13,870 bases of DNA from DASRTE01 sp035656095 (lineage in GTDB: Bacteria > Actinomycetota > Actinomycetes > Jiangellales > Jiangellaceae), in the NCBI GenBank assembly GCA_035656095.1, contig DASRTE010000063.1:1-13870 (forward strand). Direction: 5' to 3'. The position numbers and the translations under genes are program-made. The notes beneath the pieces were generated by a model. That model saw only the letters and a program-made list of their open reading frames with translations. It had not been told where the DNA came from and ran no database searches. Shown here piece after piece: positions 7,321 to 13,870 of this stretch (position 1 is the stretch's first letter; each line of letters opens with the position of its first letter).

Positions 7321-7535
7321 CCAGGCCGCCGGCTGGCGCGGCTCCCGGAGCTCGCGGAGCAGGTCGGCCAGGCAGTCCGACGCTGAGAATCGGCCAGTGC
7401 CCGGTGGGTAGCCGCAGAAGTGACCACTGAGGACCGGCCATCTCGGCGAACCAAGGATGCCCATCGGCGATCATCTGCCGCACCTGGGCTGGTACACACA
7501 GGCCCGATGCAGCGCGGGGTGCATAGAAGTACCCA
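7321..7535 (-). pseudogene. Frameshifted C-terminal relic of an alpha/beta hydrolase
   Basis: Three minus-strand frames in order give a recognisable hydrolase C-terminus. Near 7535-7499 one frame reads WVLLCTPRCIGPV, like the acid-bearing strand (xxVLCTxDxxIPP) of methylesterase-like hydrolases. A second frame (about 7495-7379) continues VPAQVRQMIADGHPWF and ends in LPTGHWPILSV, where TGHWP matches the catalytic-His segment. A third frame (from 7377) continues DCLADLLRELREP, the usual terminal helix. The junction at about 7378 is explained by loss of two bases (or gain of one) beside a VPD-like motif. No N-terminal half with a GxSxG is present upstream. Thus only the last 70 or so codons survive, and the catalytic Asp is also lost (CTPR for CTxD). 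It is not closely similar to the intact hydrolase next door. Confidence 0.6.
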
Positions 7536-7627
7536 CATCCGACGGCTGGTGGACATGGTTGTTTCTCCGGAAGCGCAGGTGATGCCGGCTGCCTAGCGTC
7601 GTATCGAGAGATCGCGCATAGCAGCTT

Positions 7628-7634
7628 GGAGGAG
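7628..7634 (+). promoter_or_regulatory. Strong Shine-Dalgarno for the hydrolase
   Basis: GGAGGAG lies 5 nt before ATG 7640. It fixes the start and indicates that this gene is actively translated. Confidence 0.75.
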
Positions 7635-7639
7635 CAGAC

Positions 7640-8509
7640 ATGAACACTCGTGATCGCCTGTTGGCGGGACTACCTGTGAACGATAAACGGCTGGGGCTGG
7701 CCGGTATCTCGACCGCGGTGCTCGAGGGCGGTGCCGGTTCACCCGTTGTCCTCTTGCATGGTCCGGGCGAGTTCTCCGCCGTGTGGGGGCGGGCGATTCC
7801 AGAACTGGCCACAAGCCATCGAGTGATCGTTCCGGATCTACCCGGTCACGGCGCCTCGGGACTGCCAGACGGTCGCCTGGACGTCGAGCGTGTCCTCAAC
7901 TGGCTGAGCGAACTGATCGACCAGACCTGCGACCGTCCACCCACGGTCGCCGGACATCTGTTGGGTGGCGCCATCGCGCTCCGCTTCGCGGCCAATCATC
8001 AGGATCGGGTCCGCAGCCTGGTGCTCGTCGACACGTTCGGTTTGAGCTGGAACCTGCCAAAGCTACGGTTCGCACTGCCGCTGGCGGCCTACATCGTCCG
8101 GCCGACCGAGCAATCACGAGACCGGTTCCTCGACAAGTGCTTCGTTGACTTCGACGGCCTGCGCGAACAGTTCGGGGATCAGTGGGATGCCTTTGGCACC
8201 CAGGCCCTCGAGTGGGCGAAATCCAAGACCTCCAAGGCAACCCTGCGAGGCCTGATGTCGGGGTTCGGCCTGCGTCCGATACCCGCCGCACACCTCGCAC
8301 AGATCACCGCGCCGACGTCACTCATCTGGGGACGACACGACCTGCAAACCCCGCTCCGGGTCGCGGAGGCCACCAGCGCCAAATACGGCTGGCCGTTGCA
8401 CGTCATCGAAGATGCGCGCGACGACCCCTTCTTCGAACAGCCGGTAGCCGCGCTTCGCGCGCTGTTGACCGAACTACCCGCCGACGCCGAACAAGAGGCT
8501 GAGCACTAG
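7640..8509 (+). CDS. Alpha/beta-hydrolase fold protein lacking the catalytic Ser and His (probable pseudoenzyme)
   Basis: The 289-aa protein has the whole fold: the HGPGEF oxyanion-type loop (40-45), VIVPDLPGHGASG (62-74), the nucleophile elbow, a helical cap (about 140-215), and the acid strand SLIWGRHDLQTP (227-238) with D234. The elbow reads G105-H106-L107-L108-G109-G110, so leucine (codon 7958-7960) replaces the serine of GxSxG. The end of the barrel reads EDARDDPFFEQP (257-268), where relatives have DAGHxPxxExP, so an arginine and aspartate (D261, codon 8420-8422) replace Gly-His. Two of three triad residues are absent while the fold, start site and length are intact. That fits a ligand-binding or moonlighting role better than hydrolysis. 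It is a single gene. I infer the loss of activity from the missing residues. Confidence 0.85.
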   Translation: MNTRDRLLAGLPVNDKRLGLAGISTAVLEGGAGSPVVLLHGPGEFSAVWGRAIPELATSHRVIVPDLPGHGASGLPDGRLDVERVLNWLSELIDQTCDRPPTVAGHLLGGAIALRFAANHQDRVRSLVLVDTFGLSWNLPKLRFALPLAAYIVRPTEQSRDRFLDKCFVDFDGLREQFGDQWDAFGTQALEWAKSKTSKATLRGLMSGFGLRPIPAAHLAQITAPTSLIWGRHDLQTPLRVAEATSAKYGWPLHVIEDARDDPFFEQPVAALRALLTELPADAEQEAEH

Positions 8510-8803
8510 TCCCTTGGAGACGCCCACGTCGACTCGACATGCGACCGTGATCCGGTGTCTCAGCACCCGGCCGCGACGGGCCGTACCAGGCAGCCGACCG
8601 CCCGACAGAGTCAGCGTCATGGTCGCCGTCGGAGCTGGTGGGCGCCGTTGGCACGTGCCGCGGCTATGGGTCGAGACCTGGTCCCGTGGCTGACCACTTT
8701 CGAACGTCGGCGACGCGCAGGGGTCTGGCCAGCAATGCTGCGGAGCCGGGCGATATGCAGGGCGGTCGATCATCCGGCTGTCGGGGTCGCCGCGCTCGAT
8801 GCG
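8510..8803. other. Intergenic region between convergent hydrolase and HNH genes
   Basis: This 294-bp stretch shows no recognisable gene, repeat or strong hairpin. Open frames cross it on both strands, but their translations are Arg/Pro-rich and resemble nothing known. A short GCGC-5-GCGC stem beside the HNH stop is too weak to call a terminator. Confidence 0.5.
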
Positions 8804-10465
8804 CTAGGCGGCTTGTGGTGGGTCGCCGGGTGGATCGGGCAAGGTCGGTGGCGCCGGCCGGCCCGAGCTTCGCCGCCCTGGCTGGCCCGAGGTGCGTTCC
8901 CCCGGCCGGTTCAAGATCTGCTGCGCCGGCCGGTCCATGCTCGGATGGGTCGGCGGGTTCGGGTTCGGCTGGGCTGCGGTGATGCCGGCGGCGGCGATTC
9001 CGGTCGGGCTGTCTTCCGGTCTGGCCCGACCGGTCCGCGGATTGGCACGATGTCTGGGATGCCGTGGGTCGTCGGGTGGGACCATCCGGCGTTTGCCGGT
9101 GCCGTCGACCAGCGCCCAGCCGAACCGGGTCTTCAGGTCGTGGTGGTGGTCACACAGCGGGTCGAGTTGGTCCAGCCGGGTGTGCCGGGTCTGCGCCCAG
9201 GGTTCGCGGTGGTCGTTCTCGGTGCGGGTCCGCCAGCACCCCAGCACTGTGCAGCCGGGACTGGCCCAGGCCAGGGCGATCCTCTGCGCGGCCGTGGGCC
9301 CGCGGCCCAGGTGCGTCACGTTCAGCACGTCGGTTCCGCGGGTGATGACCAGGTGCAGCACGGCCTGCCCGAGCAGCCTCTCGGCGACCGGCACCGGCAC
9401 CGGGCCGACGCCGCGGATCTCGCACAGTTCGTCGCCGGTAACCCGGCCACGGCGCAGGGCCGCCACATCAACCCGCAGCAACGCCAGATACCGCGGGTTC
9501 AGCCGCTCCGGGAGTCGTGCCGCCGGCAGGTCAGCGTCTGGCCGGCTGTCAAGCCGATCAAGCTCACCGATATTGGCGTTCGCCTCACCCGGACCCGGCG
9601 AGGTGCTCGGGCCGTGTGCGGTCTGGCTTGATCCGGACTCGCCGCGGGTCTCTTCGGCGTCACCTCGAGGAACTGGCCTCGCGGAATCCTGGCCGACCTC
9701 GCCGCTCGTCTCCGGTGCGCCGAGGCCGCTGCTGATCCGGTTCGGCTGGTCGGCGGCCGAATCGACGGCCTGGTCGGCGAGCGCCATCAGCGCATCGAAA
9801 CCGTAGGCCTCCACCGGCTCGCTGCGGCCGGCTCGTCGGGCAGCGTTGAAGACCTGGTCGGTGACCGCGTCCAGGACGGCGTTGAACGCGGCCCCGGCCT
9901 GCGGGGTGCCCTTGGCGTGCAGGTTCCAAAACCCTTCACTGTCGGTCCACCGACGCAGCCGCCGCTGAGCGTGCAGCCGCCGGTTGGTGGCCGCCGGGTC
10001 CGGATCGGCCGCCGCCCGTACCCGCGCGCACTCCTCCCGCAACTCCGGAACCGACACCTGCGAGGCCAGTTCCACCAGCCGGTGCTCCTCGGCCGGATTC
10101 GCCGCCACCGCAGCAGAAACGACCGCGGCCTGCGCCAGGGACAACTCACCGCGGCGCAGCGCACCATCGACGCCCGGCTGGACTGGCAGTCGCGCCGAGG
10201 TGTCCAGCGCATCCCTCGCCGCGCCGGTCGACGTACCGGACCGCCGAGCCAGCTCCTCCGCCGCGGTCTTGGCCCCGGCCTTCTCCGGCCGGTGGGTGGC
10301 GGCGATCCGCCGGGCCAGCAACGTCTTCCCGGCCGCGCACAACCGCTCCGAAGCGTCCAACACGCCCCACAAGTCCCTGGCCGCCGACCCGGACACAGCG
10401 TCCGGATCCAACCGGTCGACAAAGTCGGCCAACCGGTCCCGGATATCCACCGCGTCTTCGAACAT
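8804..10465 (-). CDS. DUF222/HNH endonuclease domain protein (13E12 repeat family type)
   Basis: The protein has 553 aa from ATG 10463-10465. Residues 1-240 are the DUF222 helical domain (RDLWGVLDASERLCAAGKTLLARR, AGAKTAAEELARRSGTSTGAARDAL, RRWTDSEGFWNLHA). Residues 240-315 form a Ser/Gly/Glu/Pro-rich linker. The helical region resumes at 318-400 and the HNH nuclease spans about 404-450: C405 and C410, DHREPW with H419, then LCDHHHDLK with C438, H440/H441 and K445. The last 90 residues are Pro/Arg-rich and probably disordered. The family is multicopy in actinobacteria and its cellular role is not established; the mycobacterial REP13E12 repeats belong here, and some carry LexA boxes. The frame stays open 53 codons further upstream, but the -10 box and LexA site support this start. 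It stands alone, with no transposase. Confidence 0.9.
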   Translation of the reverse strand: MFEDAVDIRDRLADFVDRLDPDAVSGSAARDLWGVLDASERLCAAGKTLLARRIAATHRPEKAGAKTAAEELARRSGTSTGAARDALDTSARLPVQPGVDGALRRGELSLAQAAVVSAAVAANPAEEHRLVELASQVSVPELREECARVRAAADPDPAATNRRLHAQRRLRRWTDSEGFWNLHAKGTPQAGAAFNAVLDAVTDQVFNAARRAGRSEPVEAYGFDALMALADQAVDSAADQPNRISSGLGAPETSGEVGQDSARPVPRGDAEETRGESGSSQTAHGPSTSPGPGEANANIGELDRLDSRPDADLPAARLPERLNPRYLALLRVDVAALRRGRVTGDELCEIRGVGPVPVPVAERLLGQAVLHLVITRGTDVLNVTHLGRGPTAAQRIALAWASPGCTVLGCWRTRTENDHREPWAQTRHTRLDQLDPLCDHHHDLKTRFGWALVDGTGKRRMVPPDDPRHPRHRANPRTGRARPEDSPTGIAAAGITAAQPNPNPPTHPSMDRPAQQILNRPGERTSGQPGRRSSGRPAPPTLPDPPGDPPQAA

Positions 10466-10473
10466 GTGTTCGA
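10458..10473. promoter_or_regulatory. Perfect LexA (SOS) box overlapping the HNH gene start codon
   Basis: The + strand reads TCGAAC-ATGT-GTTCGA, an exact match in both half-sites to the actinobacterial LexA operator TCGAAC-N4-GTTCGA. The HNH start ATG (10463-10465, minus) lies inside the box and the -10 element abuts it. Bound LexA would therefore cover the start of a leaderless transcript. This predicts DNA-damage induction of the nuclease gene. Confidence 0.85.
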
Positions 10474-10852
10474 CACTATCGGACGCCGCCGACAGACACC
10501 TTCGGGCATCCACAGGCGGCCGATCAATTTGCACCATGACTGCACGTCGCGTCAGGCTTCGCGTTCGGGGAGAGGTCGACCTGGGAGTAGGAACTCGGGC
10601 GACCCACAGCGCGCCGAGACCCATTCGACGCGGCGAACATCAGCCAAGGCTGATCCTGGGTCTTCTCAATGTCTTGCGGAGCCGATCCATGACGAGCGCG
10701 CAGGTCTGCGCGGCGGAACCGCGGATCACCTCCAGCAGGCCGGACCACTCCGGCCTGGTCGTGCAGGGAGTCCGGCGCGGATCCCGCCCGTGGCGGCGCC
10801 TCACCCGGTTAGGAAGCTGGCCCAGAGGTAAGTATGTGTTGGGGAGAACAAC
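10466..10852. other. Divergent intergenic region between the HNH and Mth938-like genes
   Basis: This 387-bp region holds the LexA box and HNH promoter at its left edge and the GGGGAG Shine-Dalgarno of the small gene at 10841-10846. Between about 10640 and 10810 both strands show codon-like G/C third-position bias. The minus frame ending at TGA 10640-10642 includes EWSGLLEVIRGSAAQTCALV. The plus frame from ATG 10689 runs 55 codons and ends ATGA on the next gene. Neither product is recognised, so no gene is called. Confidence 0.45.
10473..10478 (-). promoter_or_regulatory. Putative -10 box for a leaderless HNH transcript
   Basis: The minus strand reads TAGTGT, then 7 nt, then ATG 10465, with no Shine-Dalgarno between. 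It shares one base with the LexA box. No clear -35 is visible. Confidence 0.5.
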
Positions 10853-11206
10853 ATGAAGGCACATCTGGTCGCGTTCGGATCGATCGAGATAGACGGACGC
10901 CGTCATGAGCACGACGTCGTCATTGATCGGGGCGACGTGCGCAAGCGGATCAAGAAACCCTCGAAACCGTACCGCGCTCGCTATGGCCATACTCCGCTGT
11001 CGGCCGACGAGGACATCCCGTGGAGCGGCAGCCAGCTGATCATCGGCACAGGGGCATACGGCTCGCTACCGATCACGCCTGGCCTCCGGCAAGAGGCTGA
11101 CCGCCGGGGCGTGAAACTCGTCGCCACTCCCACCGCGGATGCCTGCCGCCTCATTGCGGGTCTGGACCGGCGAGACGTCAACGCCATTCTGCACGTCACA
11201 TGCTGA
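10853..11206 (+). CDS. Mth938-like (DUF498) domain protein
   Basis: The 117-aa protein starts at ATG 10853 with GGGGAG 6 nt upstream. The sequence follows the Mth938 fold: a central IPWSGSQLIIGTGAYGSLPI segment (55-74), a helix with GLRQEADRRGV (77-87), KLVATPTADACRLI (88-101) and a C-terminal strand DVNAILHVTC (108-117). The length equals the bare domain. Homologues include archaeal MTH938 and the eukaryotic NDUFAF3 and AAMDC proteins. The former assists complex I assembly; the bacterial function is not established. The N-terminal 45 residues are basic (KRIKKPSKPYRARYGH). No respiratory gene is adjacent. It converges on the peptidase with a 24-bp gap and no clear terminator. Confidence 0.8.
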   Translation: MKAHLVAFGSIEIDGRRHEHDVVIDRGDVRKRIKKPSKPYRARYGHTPLSADEDIPWSGSQLIIGTGAYGSLPITPGLRQEADRRGVKLVATPTADACRLIAGLDRRDVNAILHVTC

Positions 11207-11230
11207 CCACAGGCGTGGGTGCACTGGGGT

Positions 11231-13222
11231 TCACCTCTGGCGTCGCCCGCTTCCGCTGCCGTTGTCCGATCCGGTGACCAGGGTGATCGGCTCCGTGTCT
11301 CCGGCCGGGGTGAATCCGAAGACCTGACCGTAGAAGGACAGCTCGGCGGTCAGGCAGCGCAGCTGATTCTCTGCCCTGCGGAAGCCGTGTCCCTCGCCTT
11401 CGAACGTGAGGTAGGCATGCGGTACCCCCCGTTCGGCGAGCGCGTCGACGATCGCCGCCGACTGTGCCGGCGGTACGACCTCGTCGTCGAGGCCCTGCAG
11501 GACGAGCAGCGGGCAGGAGAAGCCGTCCAGGTGGGAGAGCGGTGATCGTGCCGTGTAGACATCGACGGCGTCGGGCAAGGGGCCGACCAGCCGGTCGAGG
11601 TAGCGGCTCTCGAACTTGTGGGTGTCCCGGGCCAGAGCCGCCAGGTCTGCGACCCCGAAGTAGCAGACTCCAGCGGTGAAGGTGTCCCGGCGGGCCAACA
11701 CGGCAAGCACGGTGAATCCACCCGCGCTGCCGCCTCGCACTGCCAGGCGTGCTGCGTCGGCCAGACCCTCTGCAACGAGGTAGTCGGCAAGCGCACAGGT
11801 GTCGTCGAGATCGGCCTCGCCCCACGCGCCGTCGAGCAATCGCCGGTAATCGCGCCCGAGGCCAGTGCTTCCGGCATAGTCCAGGTCGGCGACGGCGAAC
11901 CCCCGGGTGGTCCAGAACTGCTTACCGAGGTCGAACGCGGGATCCGCGGCCGAGGTCGGACCACCATGCACGAAGATCAGCAGCGGTGGCCGCTCACCGG
12001 CCGGAGGCTGTGCGTTCGGGTTGGTCGGCGGGTAGTACCAGGCGTACGCGGTCCGCCCAACGGAGCGGAACGAAAGCCGTTCTGGCCGGCTCACCTGCCC
12101 CCGGTCAAGCCCCGGATCGGCTCCCGGACGCAGAACTCTCAGCGCCGTGGGATCCCCGAGGTCGGCCTCGACCACCTCCGGGCCTCGGTCGGGCGCGGTG
12201 ACGATGAGCACGATGCGATCGCCGTCCACGGCCAGCGAACGCACGGCGGTGCACGGAAGGGCGTGCTCTGTCGGGATGCCCGAGGTGGAGATCGTCACCA
12301 GGAGCCCCTGGCCGTTCCGCACCGTCGCCGCCAGTACCGTACCGTCGCTCGCGGTCGCGACGTGGGCAGCACCGAAGACCCACGCAGGCCCGCCGACCTC
12401 GCGGTCGGCCTGATCCAGGTTGGTCAACCTGTCTGTGCCGTCGACCCGGTACACGTTCCACCAGCCGGTGCGGTCGGAGATGACGAAAAGAGACCCATGC
12501 GGGCCCCAGACGGGCTCCATCAGCGACTCGTCCGGCCCGCCCGCTATTCGACGTGTGTCCTCCACGCGCACGACACCGTCGCGGAACGCAACTCGGCCAA
12601 GCCACAGCTCGGTGCCATCCCAAGGCATGTTCGGGTGGTCCCAGGTGATCCAGGCGAGCTGCCGTCCGTCCGGACTGATCCTGGGTGCGGCAAAGAAGTC
12701 CCTTCCCGAGACGATGACGTGCGGCGGCGTGTTACCGTCCGCGCGCAGCACGACCAACTCGTTGTACACGTCGCGGGCCGGATCCAACCCCTCGTGGCGT
12801 TCCCGCACGCACACCACCCAGCGGCCGTCCGGAGTCAGCCCGCCGTCGGCGTACCGCCAGCCCTGCGCCGTGGGCGACGGCGGCGTGACAGCTTGCGGCT
12901 GCGGATCGCCCACGTCGAGGCGGTACATCCGTTGGTCGGCGAAGTTCGTCGTGAACACCGTTCCGCCACGGACCCACCATGCGCCGCCGCCGTACTCATG
13001 TACCCGGGTACGCGCGTTGAAGCCCTCGGGTAGGAGGTCCTGCGGGATACCACCGGGGAAGAGGCGCACGATCTGCTCCCGCCCGCCCTCAGCCGGGCGG
13101 GTCTCACTCCACCAGGTGACTCCTCCGTCGGCGCATATCTGCGTAGGACGCGATCCGGCCGTGACCACCTTCTCCGCGCTGACAGGCGACGGCCACGTGC
13201 CGTACGGCAGGGTCGGAGGCAC
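11231..13222 (-). CDS. S9-family prolyl-oligopeptidase-like peptidase
   Basis: The protein has 663 aa from GTG 13220-13222. This start is chosen because the N-terminus then reads PPTLPYGTWPSPVSAE, typical for the family, and a -10 box sits 7 nt before it; the frame is open 57 codons further upstream but with unlike sequence. Residues 1-390 form a beta-propeller (VHEYGGGAWW and the ISPDGRQLAW and LTPDGRWVV blade repeats). Residues 400-640 are the alpha/beta-hydrolase domain with HGGPT (419-423), Ser499 in RGGSAGG, Asp580 in GLDDEVVPP and His612 in EGEGHGF. The triad is complete. No signal peptide is seen, so the enzyme is probably cytoplasmic and cleaves short peptides released by the cell or taken up. 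The last 20 residues are a Gly/Ser/Arg tail. It is a single gene. Confidence 0.92.
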   Translation of the reverse strand: MPPTLPYGTWPSPVSAEKVVTAGSRPTQICADGGVTWWSETRPAEGGREQIVRLFPGGIPQDLLPEGFNARTRVHEYGGGAWWVRGGTVFTTNFADQRMYRLDVGDPQPQAVTPPSPTAQGWRYADGGLTPDGRWVVCVRERHEGLDPARDVYNELVVLRADGNTPPHVIVSGRDFFAAPRISPDGRQLAWITWDHPNMPWDGTELWLGRVAFRDGVVRVEDTRRIAGGPDESLMEPVWGPHGSLFVISDRTGWWNVYRVDGTDRLTNLDQADREVGGPAWVFGAAHVATASDGTVLAATVRNGQGLLVTISTSGIPTEHALPCTAVRSLAVDGDRIVLIVTAPDRGPEVVEADLGDPTALRVLRPGADPGLDRGQVSRPERLSFRSVGRTAYAWYYPPTNPNAQPPAGERPPLLIFVHGGPTSAADPAFDLGKQFWTTRGFAVADLDYAGSTGLGRDYRRLLDGAWGEADLDDTCALADYLVAEGLADAARLAVRGGSAGGFTVLAVLARRDTFTAGVCYFGVADLAALARDTHKFESRYLDRLVGPLPDAVDVYTARSPLSHLDGFSCPLLVLQGLDDEVVPPAQSAAIVDALAERGVPHAYLTFEGEGHGFRRAENQLRCLTAELSFYGQVFGFTPAGDTEPITLVTGSDNGSGSGRRQR

Positions 13223-13229
13223 AACTCGC

Positions 13230-13235
13230 ACTCTA
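13230..13235 (-). promoter_or_regulatory. Putative -10 box for a leaderless peptidase transcript
   Basis: The minus strand reads TAGAGT, then 7 nt, then GTG 13222. The upstream -35 region (TAAGAA/AAGAAG) is poor. The spacing matches that of the HNH gene. Confidence 0.4.
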
Positions 13236-13429
13236 GGGCCCGCGTTTGAACTCTTCTTACAGTTGAGGATCTGCTCGGCCGTGTGGTCTGGATGAAGCTC
13301 AGATGCTCCTACGCCGATGTTGGGCCGGCGGCGGTCGATCAGCGCGGTCGCGGCGGACGTCCGGTGTCGGAACCGCCGGCAGCGGGCGCACAATCGCGCG
13401 GTCGAGGAGGGTCACGGGCTTGGGATCAT

Positions 13430-13466
13430 CGTCGGAGGGACGGCGCTTGTGTCCGCACCTCCGACG
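13430..13466 (-). terminator. Hairpin terminator candidate after the membrane protein gene
   Basis: CGTCGGAGG (13430-13438) and CCTCCGACG (13458-13466) are perfect reverse complements with a 19-nt gap. A further CGG/CCG pairing (13441-13443 with 13453-13455) extends the stem after a small bulge. The element starts 4 bp beyond the membrane gene's stop. It has no U-tract. Confidence 0.5.
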
Positions 13467-13470
13467 CTGG

Positions 13471-13870
13471 TCAGCGAAGCGGGTTGAGGACGCCACGGCG
13501 ATGGAGGATCGTTTGCCTCACCGACGCGCCGAGCACCCACAGGACGACAAGCAGGATCGGAAAGAAGAACACCCACGTTCCGATCGCCGCGATAACCGCG
13601 CCGACCACGACGAGGACCACGGTCCACCGCGGCTGCAGCCCGCCGCGGCAGGCGACCGTCGCGGCGGCGCTCATCAGCAGCGCGCCCGCGATTCCCGCCA
13701 ACCCCAGAAGGCCGAGGGCGATGCCGGTCAGGAGGGCATACGCCGTCGCAGTCGTCTTCGGGTCGGCTCCCTCGAGCACGCTGTGACCGATGTTGAACAG
13801 CGGCGCGAGCAGGGTGGTGGTGGCGGCGACGAGGGCCGTGATGAAGACGACGCCGGCGATCGGCACCAGC
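13471..13870 (-). CDS. Small hypothetical membrane protein (5' end beyond the window)
   Basis: At least 131 residues are encoded from GTG 13864-13866, but the frame is open to the window edge and the first membrane segment begins at once (PIAGVVFITALVAATTTLL). The true start is therefore probably outside. Hydrophobic segments lie at about 2-22, 44-66 and 83-115; the last is long enough for two helices (VVLVVVGAVIAAIGTWVF and FFPILLVVLWVLGASV). The short C-terminal tail is basic (RQTILHRRGVLNPLR), suggesting a cytoplasmic C-terminus. No family motif is recognised and there is no partner gene in view. Confidence 0.65.
   Translation of the reverse strand, partial: LVPIAGVVFITALVAATTTLLAPLFNIGHSVLEGADPKTTATAYALLTGIALGLLGLAGIAGALLMSAAATVACRGGLQPRWTVVLVVVGAVIAAIGTWVFFFPILLVVLWVLGASVRQTILHRRGVLNPLR

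Larger units (their letters stand above)
7293..7639. other. Intergenic region between divergent aminotransferase and hydrolase genes
   Basis: This 347-bp stretch has no intact gene. Its left edge carries the aminotransferase -10 box. About 215 bp encode a frameshifted hydrolase relic on the minus strand (separate entry). The right 100 bp should hold the hydrolase promoter; TAGCGT at 7594-7599 fits a -10 pattern but has no -35 partner. Confidence 0.6.

Noticed and set aside
8510..8803. Possible insertion-sequence remnant beside the HNH gene
   Set aside because: No terminal inverted repeats, target duplication or transposase motif was found.
10466..10624. In-frame N-terminal extension of the HNH protein (53 residues)
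   Set aside because: It would place the -10 box and LexA operator inside the gene, has an Arg-rich atypical sequence, and DUF222 proteins commonly begin near the MFE sequence.
8555..10856. Several plus-strand frames of about 300 codons antisense to the HNH gene
   Set aside because: The minus strand encodes an unmistakable DUF222/HNH protein; the antisense products show no motif.
11618..13033. 471-codon plus-strand frame antisense to the peptidase
   Set aside because: The peptidase on the other strand has a complete triad and propeller motifs. This frame is Arg/Pro/His-rich shadow sequence.
13223..13393. In-frame N-terminal extension of the peptidase (57 residues)
   Set aside because: Cys/Arg-rich and unlike the family; the canonical N-terminus PYGTWPSP begins just after GTG 13222.
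1..13870. tRNA genes, CRISPR arrays or riboswitches
   Set aside because: No T-loop motif with a cloverleaf context, no regularly spaced repeats and no recognisable riboswitch core were seen by eye; a covariance-model search was not possible.

Overview
The window comes from a high-GC actinomycete. The third codon position is almost always G or C, GTG starts are common, three genes look leaderless (a TAnnnT box 6-7 nt before the start codon), and one gene carries an actinobacterial-type LexA box. A DUF222/HNH endonuclease and a BTAD/SARP regulator fit the same group. The flavour suggests Kribbella or a related Propionibacteriales genus, but that is an impression from family resemblance and not a proven assignment. 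No tRNA, rRNA, CRISPR array or intact insertion sequence was seen.

Layout. Bases 1-1917 hold the possible tail of an upstream gene and a SARP/BTAD-TPR transcriptional regulator (+). It converges, with a 10-bp gap, on a two-gene operon of WYL-domain regulators (-, 1928-3855, ATGA overlap) that resembles PafB/PafC. A divergent intergenic region with a perfect 9-bp inverted repeat separates these from a coupled pair on the + strand: a Gfo/Idh/MocA-type NAD(P) oxidoreductase and a xylose-isomerase-like TIM-barrel protein (4075-6017). This pair ends at a 9-bp-stem hairpin. A MalY/PatB-type PLP C-S lyase/aminotransferase (-, 6132-7292) converges on it. Upstream of the aminotransferase lies a frameshifted C-terminal relic of an alpha/beta hydrolase (-, about 7321-7535). 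Then comes an intact but apparently catalytically dead alpha/beta hydrolase (+, 7640-8509). A DUF222/HNH endonuclease follows (-, 8804-10465), with a perfect LexA box lying across its start codon. Next are a small Mth938-like protein (+, 10853-11206), an S9-family prolyl-oligopeptidase-like peptidase (-, 11231-13222), and a small membrane protein running off the right edge (-).

How the genes relate. Only two real operons are visible: the WYL pair and the oxidoreductase/TIM-barrel pair. The latter probably oxidises and isomerises a sugar or cyclitol, with no transporter in view. The other genes are mostly single units with their own promoters. Two elements point to DNA-damage responses. The WYL pair resembles PafBC, the LexA-independent mycobacterial SOS activator, and the HNH gene should be under direct LexA control. 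I see no obvious new multi-gene system. The most distinctive items are the LexA-box/leaderless-start arrangement, the hydrolase missing both its Ser and His, and the neighbouring hydrolase relic.
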